Shown: piece after piece, positions 1 through 11,625 of the stretch
Numbering within the stretch: position 1 is the stretch's first letter
How the letters are laid out: every line of letters starts with the position of its first letter
Assembly: GCA_030847615.1 (NCBI GenBank)
Contig: JAUMIR010000001.1
Span: 257,179,187-257,243,186, forward strand
Direction: 5' to 3'
From: Gambelia wislizenii
Lineage: Eukaryota; Chordata; Lepidosauria; Squamata; Crotaphytidae
DNA: 64,000 bases
The notes under the pieces: model-generated
Database searches by the model: none
Seen by the model: only the letters and a program-made list of their open reading frames with translations
What the model was told of the DNA's origin: nothing
Position numbers and translations under genes: made by a program

Positions 1-295
1 CACTCTGAATAAATTATGCAGATTAAATCTTCCTATTTTTGCATAACTGATTCTGGGCTGTAGATACTGAAGACAGGGGTTCAGCACAGAATGTGCCTCA
101 CCTTTGCTCTGTCCCTGGAGAAGCTTTCTGGGGTGTAGTGGTCTCATACAGACTTACTTGGGGACAGGTTCCACTGAATTTAATAGAAATCACTTCCAGG
201 CAAGTAGGCATGAGACTGTTATTGTTAGAAACCGAGCTATAATCTAGAAAATCCTAAATTCGAATTTTGCCTTGCTTGCTTAATTAAACTTAGGG
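1..295. other. No feature recognised
   Basis: AT-rich sequence at the window edge. I see no reading frame, tRNA-like promoter box or terminal repeat here. Confidence 0.5.
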
Positions 296-720
296 TATTT
301 ATTTATTGCATTTATACATTGCCTTTCTCCCAGTGTAGGACCCAAGCTCATGAACAATAAATCAAAATTAGCTAAAGTCTGACTATAAAATTAAAACAAA
401 ATTAAAAGATTTCTGTATTAAAATCATAAATTAAACAATATAAAATAATTTAAAAACACACAAAAGTTAAAAGTATCTCTCCCCAGAAGAAGCATTTACT
501 CATTAAATGTCTGCTTAAACAAAAAGGTCAGGCCTGCCAGAGAAAGGAAAGCAGGGAGGGGGCCAGCCTAACTTCCCATGGGAGGGAGTTCCACAGGGTA
601 GGAACAGCCACTGAGAAGGCCTTCTCCAGTGTCCTCTCCAAAAGGCCTTGTGATTTTGGCCTAGGACATGGCCTTAGGCAAGTGATTGTCTCTTGGCCTC
701 AGTCACCTCATCTGCAATAC
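296..720. repeat. Probable old L2-like LINE 3' fragment
   Basis: The stretch holds a TATTTATTTATTGCATTTATAC-like motif near 298, an A-rich middle, and a segment near 575-640 (gggagttccacagggtagg ... gagaaggcc). This last segment recurs in related form near 17,465 and 38,490. The combination is typical of 3' regions of squamate L2-like LINEs. Strongly diverged, so the family name is tentative. Confidence 0.4.
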
Positions 721-1095
721 AGGAATAGTGTCAGGTGACTGACCTTACAAGATTTTGGGAGAGGATAAATGCAGGTGTTGGCAAAGCATGGCCCCAAGGC
801 TGCCTGCTCCACCAAGCCTATTTTGGGGGTCCACAACTCTCCTGGATCATACTTTTACAGCCCCCCACAGGGTGAATTGCCTCTCCTATAAGCCTCCTGG
901 GGTGACAGCTAGCCTTTTAAATAGCAGGGGTCCTCTTCACTCTTTAAGATTAATATAGAAGTGGACTTCTACTTGCTTCTGGATTTTTATTTTTATTTTT
1001 GTAGTCCAGTTGGTTCCCAGAAAGTCCCAGGGTCAGCAAATTAGACCTTGGACCTGCCAAAGATACTCACTCCTGAATTACTAACAGCTTGTTTT

Positions 1096-1183
1096 CAAGC
1101 TGCTCCAGAGACTAGAATATAGACAAATGGATTTAAATGACAAGAAAAGAGATTCTACCTAAACTTCAAGAAGAACTTCAGGA
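1096..1183 (+). repeat. CR1 LINE fragment, left part of an interrupted copy
   Basis: Matches the part of CR1 also seen at 24,025-24,100 and 38,100-38,170 (ctgctccagagactag, gagattctacct, aagaagaactt). The copy stops abruptly near 1183. CR1 sequence expected next reappears at about 3285, so roughly 2.1 kb of other DNA, including an L1, lies inside this CR1. Confidence 0.7.
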
Positions 1184-1189
1184 TTATTG

Positions 1190-2240
1190 ATTCAGTGTTC
1201 ACTACTACAATAGAAGACCACTATTGAAGACATGGTTAAAATATAAAAGGAGATTTTGTTCAAAAATACCTTCATGGATATCTCTGCATGAGGCTGTCAT
1301 GATGGAGTTCCCATCATGTTGCCTCGAGGTTGATTGCAACTCCCATCGTTCTGTCAGAGAACTACATTTCCCTTTATTTGCAAACAGTATTGTCTTGCCA
1401 ACATGGCATCAGGTAAGGAAATGGTTAACTGGAAGGGAGGGTCTAAAACACCACCTCCACAGAAGCTCATGAGCTGACATCATCAATGGCATCACATCAC
1501 CAGACCTGAAATGGACAATCACAGCCTGGGAACTCCAACTAAAGTATAACTGTTTTTGTGTGAGGTCATTGCAGAGTCAGACCATGCGGCTGTGAACAAA
1601 GACAAAAGGAGGCTCATTATATTCCAGTATGTGAGAGCCAAAGGCTGGACGATGGGTGTTAGAACAGGCCGCCTGGCTTACCTCACAGCTTTCTCTGATA
1701 CCATCTGAAAGCCAACAGAGATTGCTTGTAGGGCCTGTTTAGGATCACGTTAGGGAATTATGTTAATTTCTTCCACTTTGGTTGAGATGTGTAACTGAAC
1801 CTAGTAACTGAATGTAACTTAGAATAACTGAATGCTTTGATTTTAATACCTTGTTATTTCTGTAACTTTAAAGCACGCCTGGGGCATGGAAGAGCCTGCC
1901 TCATGGGGGATTGATATAACTGAACTTGCTTGAATAAATAGTCTTCTTAATTTTTCTATACACTGATACTGCACATGTTTATACATCTTGGTTTCACTAC
2001 AATTCTCTGTCTCTGGGGGTAGGAGGGAAAAGTTGGTTGGGTCACAGTGACGGGTAGTTCCCTCTGGGTATCCAGTATACCAATGGGCTGGCTATAAAGA
2101 GTGCATTGGGTGGTGGCAGTGATTTTGGCCTCTAGGGGGCACACTTAAGTGAGGCTATTCTGGGTTACCCTTTGAGGATGCTAAATCTGGGGGTTCCAAG
2201 GCGAGAGCCTCAGGTTAGCCCTTAACAGAGGCATTCCACA
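1190..2240. other. Unclassified block inside CR1, possibly an LTR remnant
   Basis: About 1 kb lying between CR1 and L1 sequence. It contains an AATAAA at about 1934 followed by a T-rich run, and a C/T-rich stretch beyond 1990. These could be the R-U5 part of an old LTR, but I cannot place TG...CA ends or a target duplication. The short reading frames here (1224-1472, reverse 1956-2144) show no recognisable domain. Confidence 0.25.
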
Positions 2241-2249
2241 AAAGAGAAA

Positions 2250-3275
2250 AAACTTCAGGGAGAAAATTGGCTTATATACAAAGAACTATTGAAATTGCAA
2301 GAAGATGGTTATTGATTCAAAATGAGAGAAGGATTAGACTCTGAAGGTATCACGTGTCATTGGTTTTTACATAGACAATTAATGGAAAGATTTAAAAAGG
2401 ATTAGAAGGGATAGAAGTTAGTAAGACAGAATTTGAGACATTGAAACAAGGCGAAGTAAGAACATAATATCTAAATTATACAAAATGGTAATTAAAGGGG
2501 AAACGGAACAAGATATAATCAAAGAAGATACAGTATGAATAAATGGGCACAAAATTTTGGATACCTTGTCCACCTCAAACATTGGGGAAAGGCATGGAAC
2601 AAAAATTTGAAATACACAAGGAATTACGATTTAAAAGAAAACTATTATAAAATGTTTTACAGATGGTACCTGACACTAGAAAGAATAGTTAAGATACATT
2701 AAAATACTAAAGATCTCTGTTGGAAATGTGAAGAGGTAAAAGGTATATTCTTTCATATCTGGTGGCAGTGCAATAAAGTGAAGACATTTTGGAGTCAGAT
2801 ACATCTGGCAATAACAAAAATTCTAAAAGTTAACTTCCCACTGAAACCAGAGATGTATTTATTAAGCATGTTAAATGTACTAGACAATCAAACGGAAAGA
2901 AAATATTGGAGACTTTTACTATATATGACAACAGCAATCAGATTGGCTTATGCCCCAAAGTGGAAAAATTTAGATATACACTCAGAAGAAGAATGGCTTT
3001 TGAAATTATATGTTATATCTGAAATGGACAAACTAACTACTTTATTGAACGGCAAGGCATTGAAACAATTTAAAGAAGTTTGGAAGTACATTATACCCCT
3101 ATGGAAAAGTAAATGGGGTAATTTAGCAACAGGCTTGGAAGACTGAGAACAAAAAGTAATAAGAATAAGAAAATAATAATAGGAAAGCAACAATTTTTAA
3201 TGTTTATTATTTGTTAGTGTGGTTCTATTTTATTTTAATGAAACTATGTTAATAAAAATATTATTTAAAAAAAAG
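2250..3275 (+). pseudogene. L1 LINE 3' end with ORF2 C-terminal remnant
   Basis: Reading the plus strand across frameshifts and stops gives the L1 ORF2 C-terminal region. First comes YKMFYRWYLTLERIVKIH, then a CWKCEEVKG segment. Next is FFHIWWQCNKVKTFW, then the open stretch 2778-3146 ending at IIPLWKSKWG. The spaced Cys/His residues with the WW motif are characteristic of the L1 C-terminal region. ORF2 normally encodes endonuclease and reverse transcriptase; neither domain is present, so this is a 5'-truncated dead copy. It ends in an A-rich tail near 3275. A similar agaaaaacttca-like string at each end (about 2241 and 3276) fits a target duplication. The element sits inside a CR1. Confidence 0.85.
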
Positions 3276-3281
3276 AAAAAC

Positions 3282-3473
3282 TTCAAGATGGTAAGATTTA
3301 TTTGACAGTGGAACAGATTGCCTTGGAGGATGGTGGACTCTCCTTCTTTGGCGGTCTTCAAACAGAGATTGGAAGGGCATCTTTCATGAATGCTTTAGTT
3401 GAACATTCCTGCATGGTGGAAGGTTGGACTAGATGACCCTTGTAGTCCCTTCCAACTCTATTATTCTATGATT
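3282..3473 (+). repeat. CR1 LINE 3' end
   Basis: Continues the CR1 broken at 1183. It carries the conserved run (cagtggaacag ... ttcaaacagag ... ggttggactagatgaccc) and ends in the CR1-style terminal repeat attctatgatt near 3470. Noncoding tail of a dead copy. Confidence 0.85.
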
Positions 3474-3509
3474 ACAATATGTGTAAAGTGTGCTGAACAA
3501 TATTAAATG

Positions 3510-3740
3510 CTTGTTGTTGTTATGTGCCTTTGAGTTGTTTCTAACTTATGGTGATTATCATAGGGTTTTCTTGGCAAGATTTGTTCACAAGGTGTTTGCC
3601 TTTGCCTTCCTTTGATGCTGAGAGAGAGTGAATTGCCCAAGTTCACCCAGTGGGTTTCCATGGCTGAATGGGGATTTGGACCCTGGTCTCCAGAGTTGTA
3701 GTCTAATGCTCAAACCGCTGCACCTCTCTGGCCCTCTCAT
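3510..3740 (-). repeat. tRNA-derived SINE with Bov-B-like tail
   Basis: On the minus strand the tRNA-like head (A box and B box, near 3700-3735) precedes a body with the ctcaaaggaaggcaaaggca-like segment, a middle (gaacaaatcttgccaagaa) and a tail (accataagt...). It ends in a short ACA repeat at 3510-3516. The same family occurs at 9862, 13003, 14699 and 54846. Its 3' tail resembles the 3' end of Bov-B, the LINE expected to supply its reverse transcriptase. Confidence 0.85.
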
Positions 3741-4007
3741 AAATGCTATATGGATTATATACACAGTATCATTGTTAAAACCATCCAGTTAGGGCTAAAG
3801 ATCTATGGGAGCTGGAGTGGGACAAAAGAGAATTCTTTATTTCTTTTTTAGGCTTTCAAACCATCAGGCTAGTGCTATGCAAGTTAGCGAATGTATTGAT
3901 GCTAGCTTTTTTTTTTTTTTTTGCATGATTGGACAGGAGTGAATGACTAAATGGGCTATACCATTTATGAATGTAGTGGTGTAAGTGGTGCCTCAGTATG
4001 TGTCTTA

Positions 4008-4637
4008 GGGGTTGTCTAGACAGTGAAAATAATCCTAATAGAATTTGCAGGGAATACCTTTTGTCCCAAAAAGATCCCACAGTGATTCACCATATTCAGA
4101 AGGAGGGAGAGCAAAAACTCCAAAAACTATGGTGGGGAGCTTTGTAGCTTTTCTCAACATTTTTAAAATAATGTGATGGAAATGTGCATTCCTGCTTGTT
4201 GGGATAACCGAATCCCAGCGCAGCACATTGTCGGTGAGGGCGGAAGTGGAAGGCTGATTTGTTGGACATACACGGGGGAGGGGGGGGCTGGAAGTGGCTG
4301 GAAGTGCTGTTTTGGAGTTTCGTGTTGCTGATTGTGTGCTTTTTCACTGCGCTGAGGTGACCAAACAGCTTTTTTAAGCAGGTCACACTTGCACACCTTT
4401 GACTTTCAGTTTAAAAAAATACCATGCCGTGGCAACAACTTGTGGAGAAGAATAATGTGAGTAATTCACTCTCAGCTGCAATGTTGATTTGCAGGCATGG
4501 CTGCATATGAACTTCAAACACAGATAGCTTTACATACCGATGATTTTGCCAAAGGACCACGGAGACAAAAGGACGCTGCTGTGATTTTGCATTAATGCAC
4601 AGCAATCAGCATTATATCTTCTCATCTGCTCGTCTGG
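4008..4637. mobile_element. MITE, GGGGTTGTCTA family, copy 1
   Basis: Starts GGGGTTGTCTAGAC after TTA and ends near 4637 in a diverged inverted copy of the same terminus (clearest when reversed against 10,745). Interior blocks are shared with the elements at 10,745, 30,193 and 51,945: a segment around 4180-4290 with ttgttggacatacac, and one around 4450-4520 with gtaattcactc and gcaggcatg. No transposase is encoded. Related copies show 3-bp duplications, which fits a PIF/Harbinger-like mobiliser, but that assignment is inference. Short reading frames inside are not genes. Confidence 0.75.
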
Positions 4638-4934
4638 TGAAGAGCATCTTTAACTCTCTTGGTGTTTTGGATGACAACTCCACTGTCCTTTAACCATTGG
4701 CTGTGCTGAGTGAGACTAAAGGAAATTGCAGGTGAAAACATCTGGAGGGCCAAAGCTTTCTCACTCCTGTCTCTGTAATGAAAAGCACACAAATCTGGGA
4801 GTTGTTTAGGATACACACACGATGTCCCCTGTGTTTGGGTGCTGAAAAGGAGCAAAAATGTGAAATGAAGAATTAAGATGGCAAAGACTGCAGCATAGGA
4901 TTGTAGCAAGAGGCGTTCAAGTAGATTGTTAATA

Positions 4935-5156
4935 CAGATTGGCCCCTGTATCCACAGATTCAGTATCCACACTTTCACTTATCCACATCCAAAAATATAT
5001 GTTATCTCTAGGCATTTCTAGGCTCTCTAATGTGATTCTGTGGTTAACCTATCATGTTCTTCTCATGCAAAATAATAGGGTTCCCTATTATCCATGATTT
5101 CATGTATCCTCAGGGGGTCTTGGAACGTATCTCCCGTGGATACGGGGGTCACCCTG
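4935..5156. mobile_element. Tigger-like MITE
   Basis: 222 bp flanked by TA on both sides. It opens CAGATTGGCCCCTGTATCCA and closes with the reverse complement of a related string (ggatacgggggtcaccctg). TA duplication, CAG...CTG ends and the repeated tatccac motif match pogo/Tigger-type non-autonomous elements of the Tc1/mariner superfamily. No coding capacity. Confidence 0.85.
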
Positions 5157-5232
5157 TATTGGAAGGGCCAGGATTAGTGAAGAAAGGATGTGCTCAATTA
5201 CAAACTATAGCTCCATACATGTGATAAGAATA

Positions 5233-5458
5233 CAGTTGTCCCTCCATATCCATGGATTTCATATCCACAGATTTAAGTATTCATGGCTTGAAAATATTCT
5301 TTAAAAAATAATAAAAAAGCAAACCTTGATTTTGCCATCTTATATAAGGGACACCATTTTGCTATGCCATTGCATATAATGGGACTTGAGTAGTCACAGA
5401 TTTTGGTATCCACCGGGGTTCCTGGAACCAAACCCCAGAGAATATGAAGGGACAACTG
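5233..5458. mobile_element. Tigger-like MITE
   Basis: 226 bp with exact TA flanks. Termini are CAGTTGTCCCTCCATATCC and the near-perfect inverse ending gaagggacaactg. The interior (ttgccatcttatataaggga, ggttcctggaacc) resembles the MER2/Tigger class known from mammals. Confidence 0.9.
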
Positions 5459-5809
5459 TATACTGTCGTGTCAGTTGTCCACCTCCTACTGTAGCTCAAT
5501 TGTTGTAGAACATCTCAAAAATAGGAGATAATACCTGGGGAATTAAAAAGCTTTCTCTGAATTTCTGAAAAATAAAGGAATCAGTTTTGGAAGGTAACCT
5601 CCATAATGATGTAATTGTCTTTTCTTAGAGCTTGCAAAGAGGGATCATGTCCACCAGAGGGCAGCAATTATGCCATAGCCATGTAGATACTGTACTTTCT
5701 TCTAATTATGTTTTTTTAAGCTTTTGCTTTACTCTCGTTTTGCCATCCAGTGGCTTATGTGGGAATTGCACAATCAGGAATATACAGTACTGTGATTTAT
5801 ATGATGAAG

Positions 5810-6222
5810 ATCATAGAATCATACTGTTGGAAGAGACCTCAAAGGCCATCGAGTTCAACCCCTTGCCATGCAGGAATACACAATCAAATAATTCCCAACA
5901 AATGGCCACCCAGCCTGTTTAAAAACCTCCAAAGAAAGAGACTCCACCGCACTGCAAGGCAGTGTATTCCACTGCCAAAGAGCTCTTACTGTCAGGAAAT
6001 TCATCCTAATGTTTAGGTGGAATCTCTTTTTCTGTAGTTTGAACCCATTGCTCTGTGTCCTAGTCTCTGGAGCCTCAGAAAACAAGCTTGCTCCATCCTC
6101 AGTATGACATCCCTTCAAATATTTAAACATGGCTGTCCTTAGCCCCTCTTAACCTTCTCTTCTTCAGGATAAAAATACACAGCTCTCTAAGCCGCTCCTC
6201 ATAGGCCATAATGGCTTCCACC
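5810..6222 (-). repeat. CR1 LINE 3' portion
   Basis: Begins with the inverted CR1 terminal repeat (atcatagaatcata) and reads on the minus strand through the conserved CR1 C-terminal coding region and 3' UTR. The reverse frame 5855-6130 preserves MFKYLKGCHTEDGASLFS and RTQSNGFKLQKKRFHLNIR. These match the CR1 protein end also seen at 37,754-38,293. 5'-truncated, no catalytic domain. Confidence 0.9.
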
Positions 6223-6227
6223 AGACT

Positions 6228-6352
6228 TCATAGAATCATACATTTGGAAGGGACCCCAAAGGCCATCCAGTCCTACCCTGTCCCGCCATGCAGGAAAGAC
6301 CCAACCAAAGCCCTCCCATCCAGCCTCTGTTTCAAAAGCTCTTACCACTGTG
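6228..6352 (-). repeat. CR1 LINE 3' tail, second short copy
   Basis: A separate insertion beginning tcatagaatcatacat and running through the CR1 3' UTR (ggaccccaaaggccatccag). It abuts the preceding CR1 head to tail in the same orientation. Confidence 0.8.
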
Positions 6353-6914
6353 GTCTATGTTATTGGTGTACAATGGTTGCTGTTTACGTTTCAGACGTTT
6401 TGTGGGGTGTTGTTCTCTATTTATTAAAAAGGAAGCTCTGTGTTGGGAGAGAGAGGAAGAGAAATTGGTAACTGGTGCTCTTTGCTTTTTATCTAAGACC
6501 TGAGAGTAATCTCTTAAAATATATGTGAGACTTTGGGGTGTGTTGTGGCTAACAGTGTGACCAGGACCATAAACATCTAGTTCACATCTCACCTTTGCCA
6601 CAGACTCAGTGGTGGGCCTAACCCAAACCACTCGGCCTCTGGCCTCACCCAGCTGCAACACTCCCCTCCATACATTCTCTGTCTTTTTGTTATTGTAACT
6701 GACTGCTGTGTGAGCCGCCCTACATATATTCTGATATAAATATATAAACGTGAACCATACCGTTGTTGCTTCTGTCCAATTTCACCCTCATTCCCCTCCC
6801 CAGGAAGCCGTTCCAGGAGTCCTCTGTGGAAGGGACATAGAGGGCAGGAAGTGGTAGGGAATTCCCTTCTTGCATGAGCATCCTTATATTCATGTTGTGT
6901 CAGACACAACATTT
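6353..6914. other. No gene recognised
   Basis: Contains a short L2-like tail signature near 6700-6720 (gtgtgagccgcccta) but otherwise nothing I can name. Reading frames here are short and featureless. Confidence 0.4.
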
Positions 6915-7187
6915 TTTAAAATTAGGTATTTGTACCCCACACTTCAGCCACAAAGGCTATCAGAGCAGCTTACAAATGGTTAAGCAATAGCAATTTTACG
7001 CATCTACACCGCATTAAGCAATTTCCAATGTGTATTAGTTAATTGCCCTCACAAGCCAGGTACTCACATTACTGACCAACGAAAGGGTGGAAGGCTGAGT
7101 GAACCTTGGAGCCCTCTGGAATTGAACTTGCAACGTGGTGACTTGCAGTACTGGCCTTTAACCACTGTGCCACTGGGGCTCCCTGTT
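6915..7187 (-). repeat. tRNA-derived SINE (GGAGCCC-head family), copy 1
   Basis: On the minus strand it begins with a tRNA-like head: an A-box region (gtggcacagtggttaaag) and a B-box-like gttcaattcc. The 3' part (agcttacaaatg..., ctgatagcctttgtgg, ggggtacaaata) resembles an L2-type tail. Sister copies lie at 33,310 and 42,620. Not a tRNA gene: the cloverleaf is incomplete. Confidence 0.8.
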
Positions 7188-7200
7188 TGCTTGTTATTTG

Positions 7201-7201
7201 T

Positions 7202-7232
<31 letters not shown>
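7201..7232. repeat. (AAAT)n microsatellite
   Basis: About eight uninterrupted AAAT units adjoining the preceding SINE. Confidence 0.95.
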
Positions 7233-7490
7233 TTTGTATCCTACCCTTTATTGTGGGATCTCAATAAATGTAGTACAATATAAACACTTTAAAATGTTCT
7301 CAGCTTAAAACCATAACTATTTTTAAAAAGGTAAAATATATTAAATGGGACAACGCTTAAAGATAATTTTGAAGAACTACACGAATGTAAAACTATGTAG
7401 ATGCACATTTTGAAATAAATTAGTCCTCTCTTACTCTTCATCGCATCAAAATGATGTGGATTGGGCCCATTAAATAAGTAGATTAGGCAA

Positions 7491-8028
7491 AGATTTTTCT
7501 TGGTTTTTATCTGGGCTGTGAGGCCATGTTCTGGAAGAGTTTACTTCTAACGTTTCGCTTGCATCTGTGGCTGGCATCTTCAGAGAATGGTTGGGTAGGA
7601 GTGTATGGTGGAGTTTATATGCTGTGAACCCCTGTTGGGGAGTATATGTAAATTTGTGTAATTGAATGGTTAGTTTCTGGGTATAGAAATGCAAGGCTCA
7701 TTAGTGTCTGTTTGGCTAATGGTTGGTTGATGGGCCATTAACTGCTGGAAATCACCCTGTCCCTGGGTAGTATTCCTTTGTAAGTGTTGAGTTTTGATTC
7801 TATTGTTCTTCAAAACTGGGAGCCAGATTTTGTTTACTTTTAAGGTTTCTTTTCTGTTGAAGTTGTCCAGGTGTTTGTGGATTTCAATAGCTTCTCTGTG
7901 CATTCTTAGCCACAGATGCAGGCAAAACGTCAGAAAGAAACTATTCCAGAACATGGCCTCACAGCCTGGAAAAAAACCCAAGGAAAATCTATGGATGCCG
8001 GCCGTGAAAGCCTTTGACTTCACATAGT
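7491..8028 (-). mobile_element. Penelope-like element, copy 1 (truncated)
   Basis: 538 bp bounded by the direct repeat ttaggcaa (7483-7490 and 8029-8036). It shares long stretches with the larger element at 13,152-14,230. Its ends are inverted copies of each other (ggctgtgaggccatgttctg against cagaacatggcctcacagcc). The minus strand keeps the last part of the element protein (HREAIEIHKHLDNFNRKE, then KVNKIWLPVLKNN) but not the endonuclease. Inverted terminal repeats and variable-length target duplications are known for Penelope-like retroelements. Confidence 0.85.
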
Positions 8029-8474
8029 TTAGGCAACATTGCACATGTGCACTGCCATTTACACAATGGGGCTTCCTCTTTTTTCCTCTCTCCCCCCCCC
8101 CCAGTCTGTTCCAGGGGTCCCCCAACCACCCTGACTCCTGGGGGGTATAGGAGGGGAAGGAGTTACTGGTTACAAGCTTTCAATTGAAAAGAGCTAATTT
8201 CTTTTTTTAAAAAAAACTCCAAAGCATATTTGCCTTTATTTTTGTAACATTGGTGACTGTAAAGGGGAGAATCCAATCTTATTTGATTGCTTTTTTTAAA
8301 AAAAAACAACAACACCTGAATTCTGTTATATTTCTGACAAATTCTGAACAGCTATGTGAGTGGCATTGATACCAGCTTAATTGTAAAAAATAAATTAAAA
8401 ATTAAAAATCCACCCAAAACAAAAATGAAGGGTTTCAAATGATTTTGTTTTTTTAAAAAATATTAATATTAGTG

Positions 8475-8555
8475 TAGTGACTATTCCTTGCCTATGAAAA
8501 CCCTATGAAATTCATGAATCAACAGGCAACTAGAAGACACATGCTTTACTTTATA
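8475..8555 (+). repeat. 5S-Sauria SINE 3' fragment
   Basis: Matches the 3' half of the SINE at 40,325-40,545 (ttccttgcctatgaaaaccctatgaaattcatg, given here only by its position 8484-8515, then caggcaact). The 5S-derived head is missing. Confidence 0.65.
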
Positions 8556-8559
8556 GTAT

Positions 8560-9560
8560 CCTCCATTAGCTATTATTATTTCACTTCACCTGTTAGACTA
8601 CTGCGTCTACCTGCATGTCTTGGTGTTGTTGCACTTGTCATGATTATTGTTTAATGAACACTACCTTTATTTCACACTCTAGATCTCATAAATTGTTCAG
8701 GGACAACACAAGGTTCACCCTGGCCACGACACTGCTCAGACATGAATTCCGGTGACCAGTTTGGGTTGGAGGGTAGAGGGTCCCTTTAAAACAATAACAT
8801 ACAAAAAGCTCAAAGGTGCTGTAAACCTTTTAGATCAGTCTTTCTGATGAAATGTTACTACAGTAGTATCAGTATAAACCAAACCAAGAAAGATTTCTTG
8901 TGGGTTATAGGATTCGCCATTGATCTCATCTTGGCATAGGGAGATATGGGACGTGTGCCAATTAATTAGGTTAAGAGTGCGGCCGAAAATTGTCAATTGA
9001 GCATTATGACTGGGCCATTGGCCCAAGATGACGGGTGTGTCAGTATGTGGGCTGTAGCCAGAATTGGAGGTCATTCCGCAGTGTAGGCTATAAGTTACCA
9101 ACTGAACAGAAAAGGTGATAAGCTGGAGGTAAGGTCAATTCAGGGTTGCTGTGTGCTGAGGAATGGTACATTTCTGGAAAGATTTTGTGTGTAGCACAAC
9201 TGTAAGTAGGCTGCTATTGATAGTTCAGTTGTTGTTGTTGCACTGTCAAAGGCCAGAATCCTACTCTTAGTCCCAACATGTGTAGACCTATTGCATCAGT
9301 GGGATTTGCATTAGCGTTGACATACTATTCAGCAATTTATTCAATGGGACTACTCTAGTTAGCCAATATGTATGCCAAGAGATGAGTACAATCCCCTGTG
9401 GAGGGGTTTATGATCTAAAATTTCACCCAGGCGAAATAACAGAAGAAGGAGGAGGGAAGGGGAAAGAAAGGGAGACAGGGTAAGAATGTGCACCACTTTC
9501 ATTTAAACATATTTAACATTAGGGCAGCCTTCCCGGGTCTAGGCCTAAATGCAAAGACTT
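8560..9560. other. No gene recognised
   Basis: Apparently single-copy DNA. Near 9285-9365 is a half copy of the small foldback repeat that is complete at 9567-9642. Confidence 0.4.
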
Positions 9561-9566
9561 GTTCCA

Positions 9567-9642
9567 ACTAGAGTAGAACCACTGAATCAGTGCAGTTTAT
9601 ACTAGTATTATCATTTAGCAGTTGATTCAGTAGGGCTACTCT
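9567..9642. mobile_element. Short foldback repeat
   Basis: Arms of about 24 bp: aactagagtagaaccactga on the left pairs with tcagtagggctactctagtt on the right, with a few mismatches. A related right arm lies at 9340-9365, so this is a dispersed family and not a chance palindrome. No coding content. Confidence 0.6.
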
Positions 9643-9861
9643 AGTTAGAAGTAGCCATTGGATTTAGGCCAGCATGGCCTCCAGATGTGTTAGACTACAA
9701 CTTCTGCCTTCCTTGGCTAGCTTGGAAAAGGCATGGGTTTTGCCAAAAGTTGTTCAACATTTTTGTTCAATGCTTGTCTTTCATTTTCACTAGTTTTGGA
9801 GGACACTGTTCTCATGGAGTTGTGTTATTTGGGGTGTAGAGATAACCATAGGGCGCCATGA

Positions 9862-10080
9862 CATTGTAGTGGTTTGAGTTTGGGCTAGGACTCTGGGAGA
9901 CCAGAGTTCAAAACCCTGTGCAGCCACAGAAACTGACAGGGTGACCTTAGGAAAGTCACACACACTCAGCCTCTTAGAGAATGGTCATGGCAAACCTCCT
10001 CTGAACAAATCTTGCCAAGAAAGCACTGTGATAGGGTCGCCTTATGTTAGAGAGAACTTGAGGGCACACAACAACAAAAA
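9862..10080 (+). repeat. tRNA-derived SINE with (CAA)n tail
   Basis: The head near 9870 (tagtggtttgagtttgggct) carries the A-box region and the gagttcaaaacc segment stands in for the B box. The body and Bov-B-like tail end in acacaacaacaaaaa near 10,078. Full-length or nearly so. Confidence 0.85.
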
Positions 10081-10500
10081 TATTTATACCCTGCTCTTGA
10101 GTCAATAAGGATCACAAATCAATGAAAGCAAGTTAGTTCTTGCCCAAAGGCTTAGAGGGTAAAAAGATACAACACAAAAAAGAAAAGGGGCTGAAAGTGC
10201 AGGGTATGAGGAATGAGGCAGCATAAATAACAGGCAGTCTTTCATAAGCAGGCAACTTAAACAGCAGATAAAACCAAATCATAAACAGCAAGTTAAAAAA
10301 GCAGGCACAGCATAATGTAAAATGTTGAACCCAAACCTTGTTGAATCAAAACCATTTTGAGTAGACATCTTGTAATGAAATATTATGCACACTCCCTCAG
10401 AAGTAAACCTCACAGATAAGCTTAGAGGTCAAAAAGGACCAATGTTGACTTTTCAAGGAAAGGAAATTATGTTTCAGGGCCGCCATTGAAAAGGCCCTAT
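10081..10500. repeat. Old L2-like LINE 3' fragment
   Basis: Starts with tatttataccctgctctt next to the SINE tail, followed by an A-rich part with repeated aacagcagat-like strings, then a stretch reminiscent of 296-720. Diverged and tentative. Confidence 0.4.
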
Positions 10501-10744
10501 CATGAGTACCTGTCCATCTGATCTAAGGGTCAGGGCCAGAAATAGAGCCCCAAACGACAACATTGCATGGCCAGATTGATAGCGGAACAAGCTGTCCCTC
10601 AGGTAATCTGTCTCTATGGCCAATTTTACAATTCCCACCCATGTTCTAGACTGTGTGTGGTAGTATAACTTCTTAAAGGCTTGAAGATTTCTTGAATTAT
10701 TTCCAGGAAATCTGAGAAGAGCATTGTGACCTCAGAAAAACTGG

Positions 10745-11625
10745 GAGCTTGTCTAGATAAGAAGATATAATGCAGGTTGATGCTCATTCTTGCAAATTTG
10801 CAGCAGCATTCATTTGTCTCCATAGTCCTTTGGCAAAAACTATTGTATGCAAAGCTATCCACGTTTGAAGTGCACACGTAGCTTTAAGCCTCATTCTCAA
10901 GACCTTTCCTGGCTGAAATACTTTACCACCCATTCCTTCAGTTTCCTCCTTCTCCCAAATATCTCCTGTCCTGCCAAAACCTCCACTCATTCACTCCAGT
11001 TTCCAGTTTGCCACCAGGATCCCTCAGCCTCATTCTCAGGACCTTTCCCAGCTAAGTACCTTACAACCCCATTCCTTTAGTTTCAGGATCTTTCCTGGTT
11101 GAAATAACTTCCCACCCTACTCCTTCTGTTGCAAGCTGCTGGCAAGCTGCAAACTGAAGTGAGTAACTGGAGGTTTTGGCAGGACAGGAGATATTTGGGA
11201 GAAGGAGGGAATGAAGGAGTGAGGTGGGAAGGTATTTCAGCCGGAAAAGGTCCTGAGAATGAGGCTGAGGGATCCTGGTGGCAAGTTGGAAACTGTAGTG
11301 AGTGGCTGAAGGCAAAAATGGTGCTTTGGGCCACTTCCTTACAAGCCCCACCCACCCACATGTCCAACCAATCTGCTGTCCACTTCCACCCTAGCCGAGA
11401 ATGCGCAGCATTCCGAACTGAATGTCCAAATGAACGATAATGTGCGTATCCACACATTATTTTAAAAACTTCACGAAAATCTGTGAAGGCTTGCCCTATG
11501 CAGTATATGGAATTGCGGGGGGGGGGGCTACTTCTGAATATTGCAAATCTCATTCAGATCTTGTTGGGACAAAAGGTATTCTCTACAAATTGTATGAGGA
11601 GTATTTTCATCATCTCGACAACCCC
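10745..11625. mobile_element. MITE, GGGGTTGTCTA family, copy 2 (enlarged)
   Basis: 881 bp flanked by TGG on both sides. Left terminus GAGCTTGTCTAGATAAG, right terminus ctcgacaacccc. Compared with its sisters it carries extra internal sequence: C/T-rich blocks near 10,888-11,100 with the same phrases inverted near 11,150-11,300 (gacctttcctggctgaaata against tatttcagccggaaaaggtc). The interior is therefore itself a foldback. Frames in this block arise from the inverted repeat and show no domain. Confidence 0.75.
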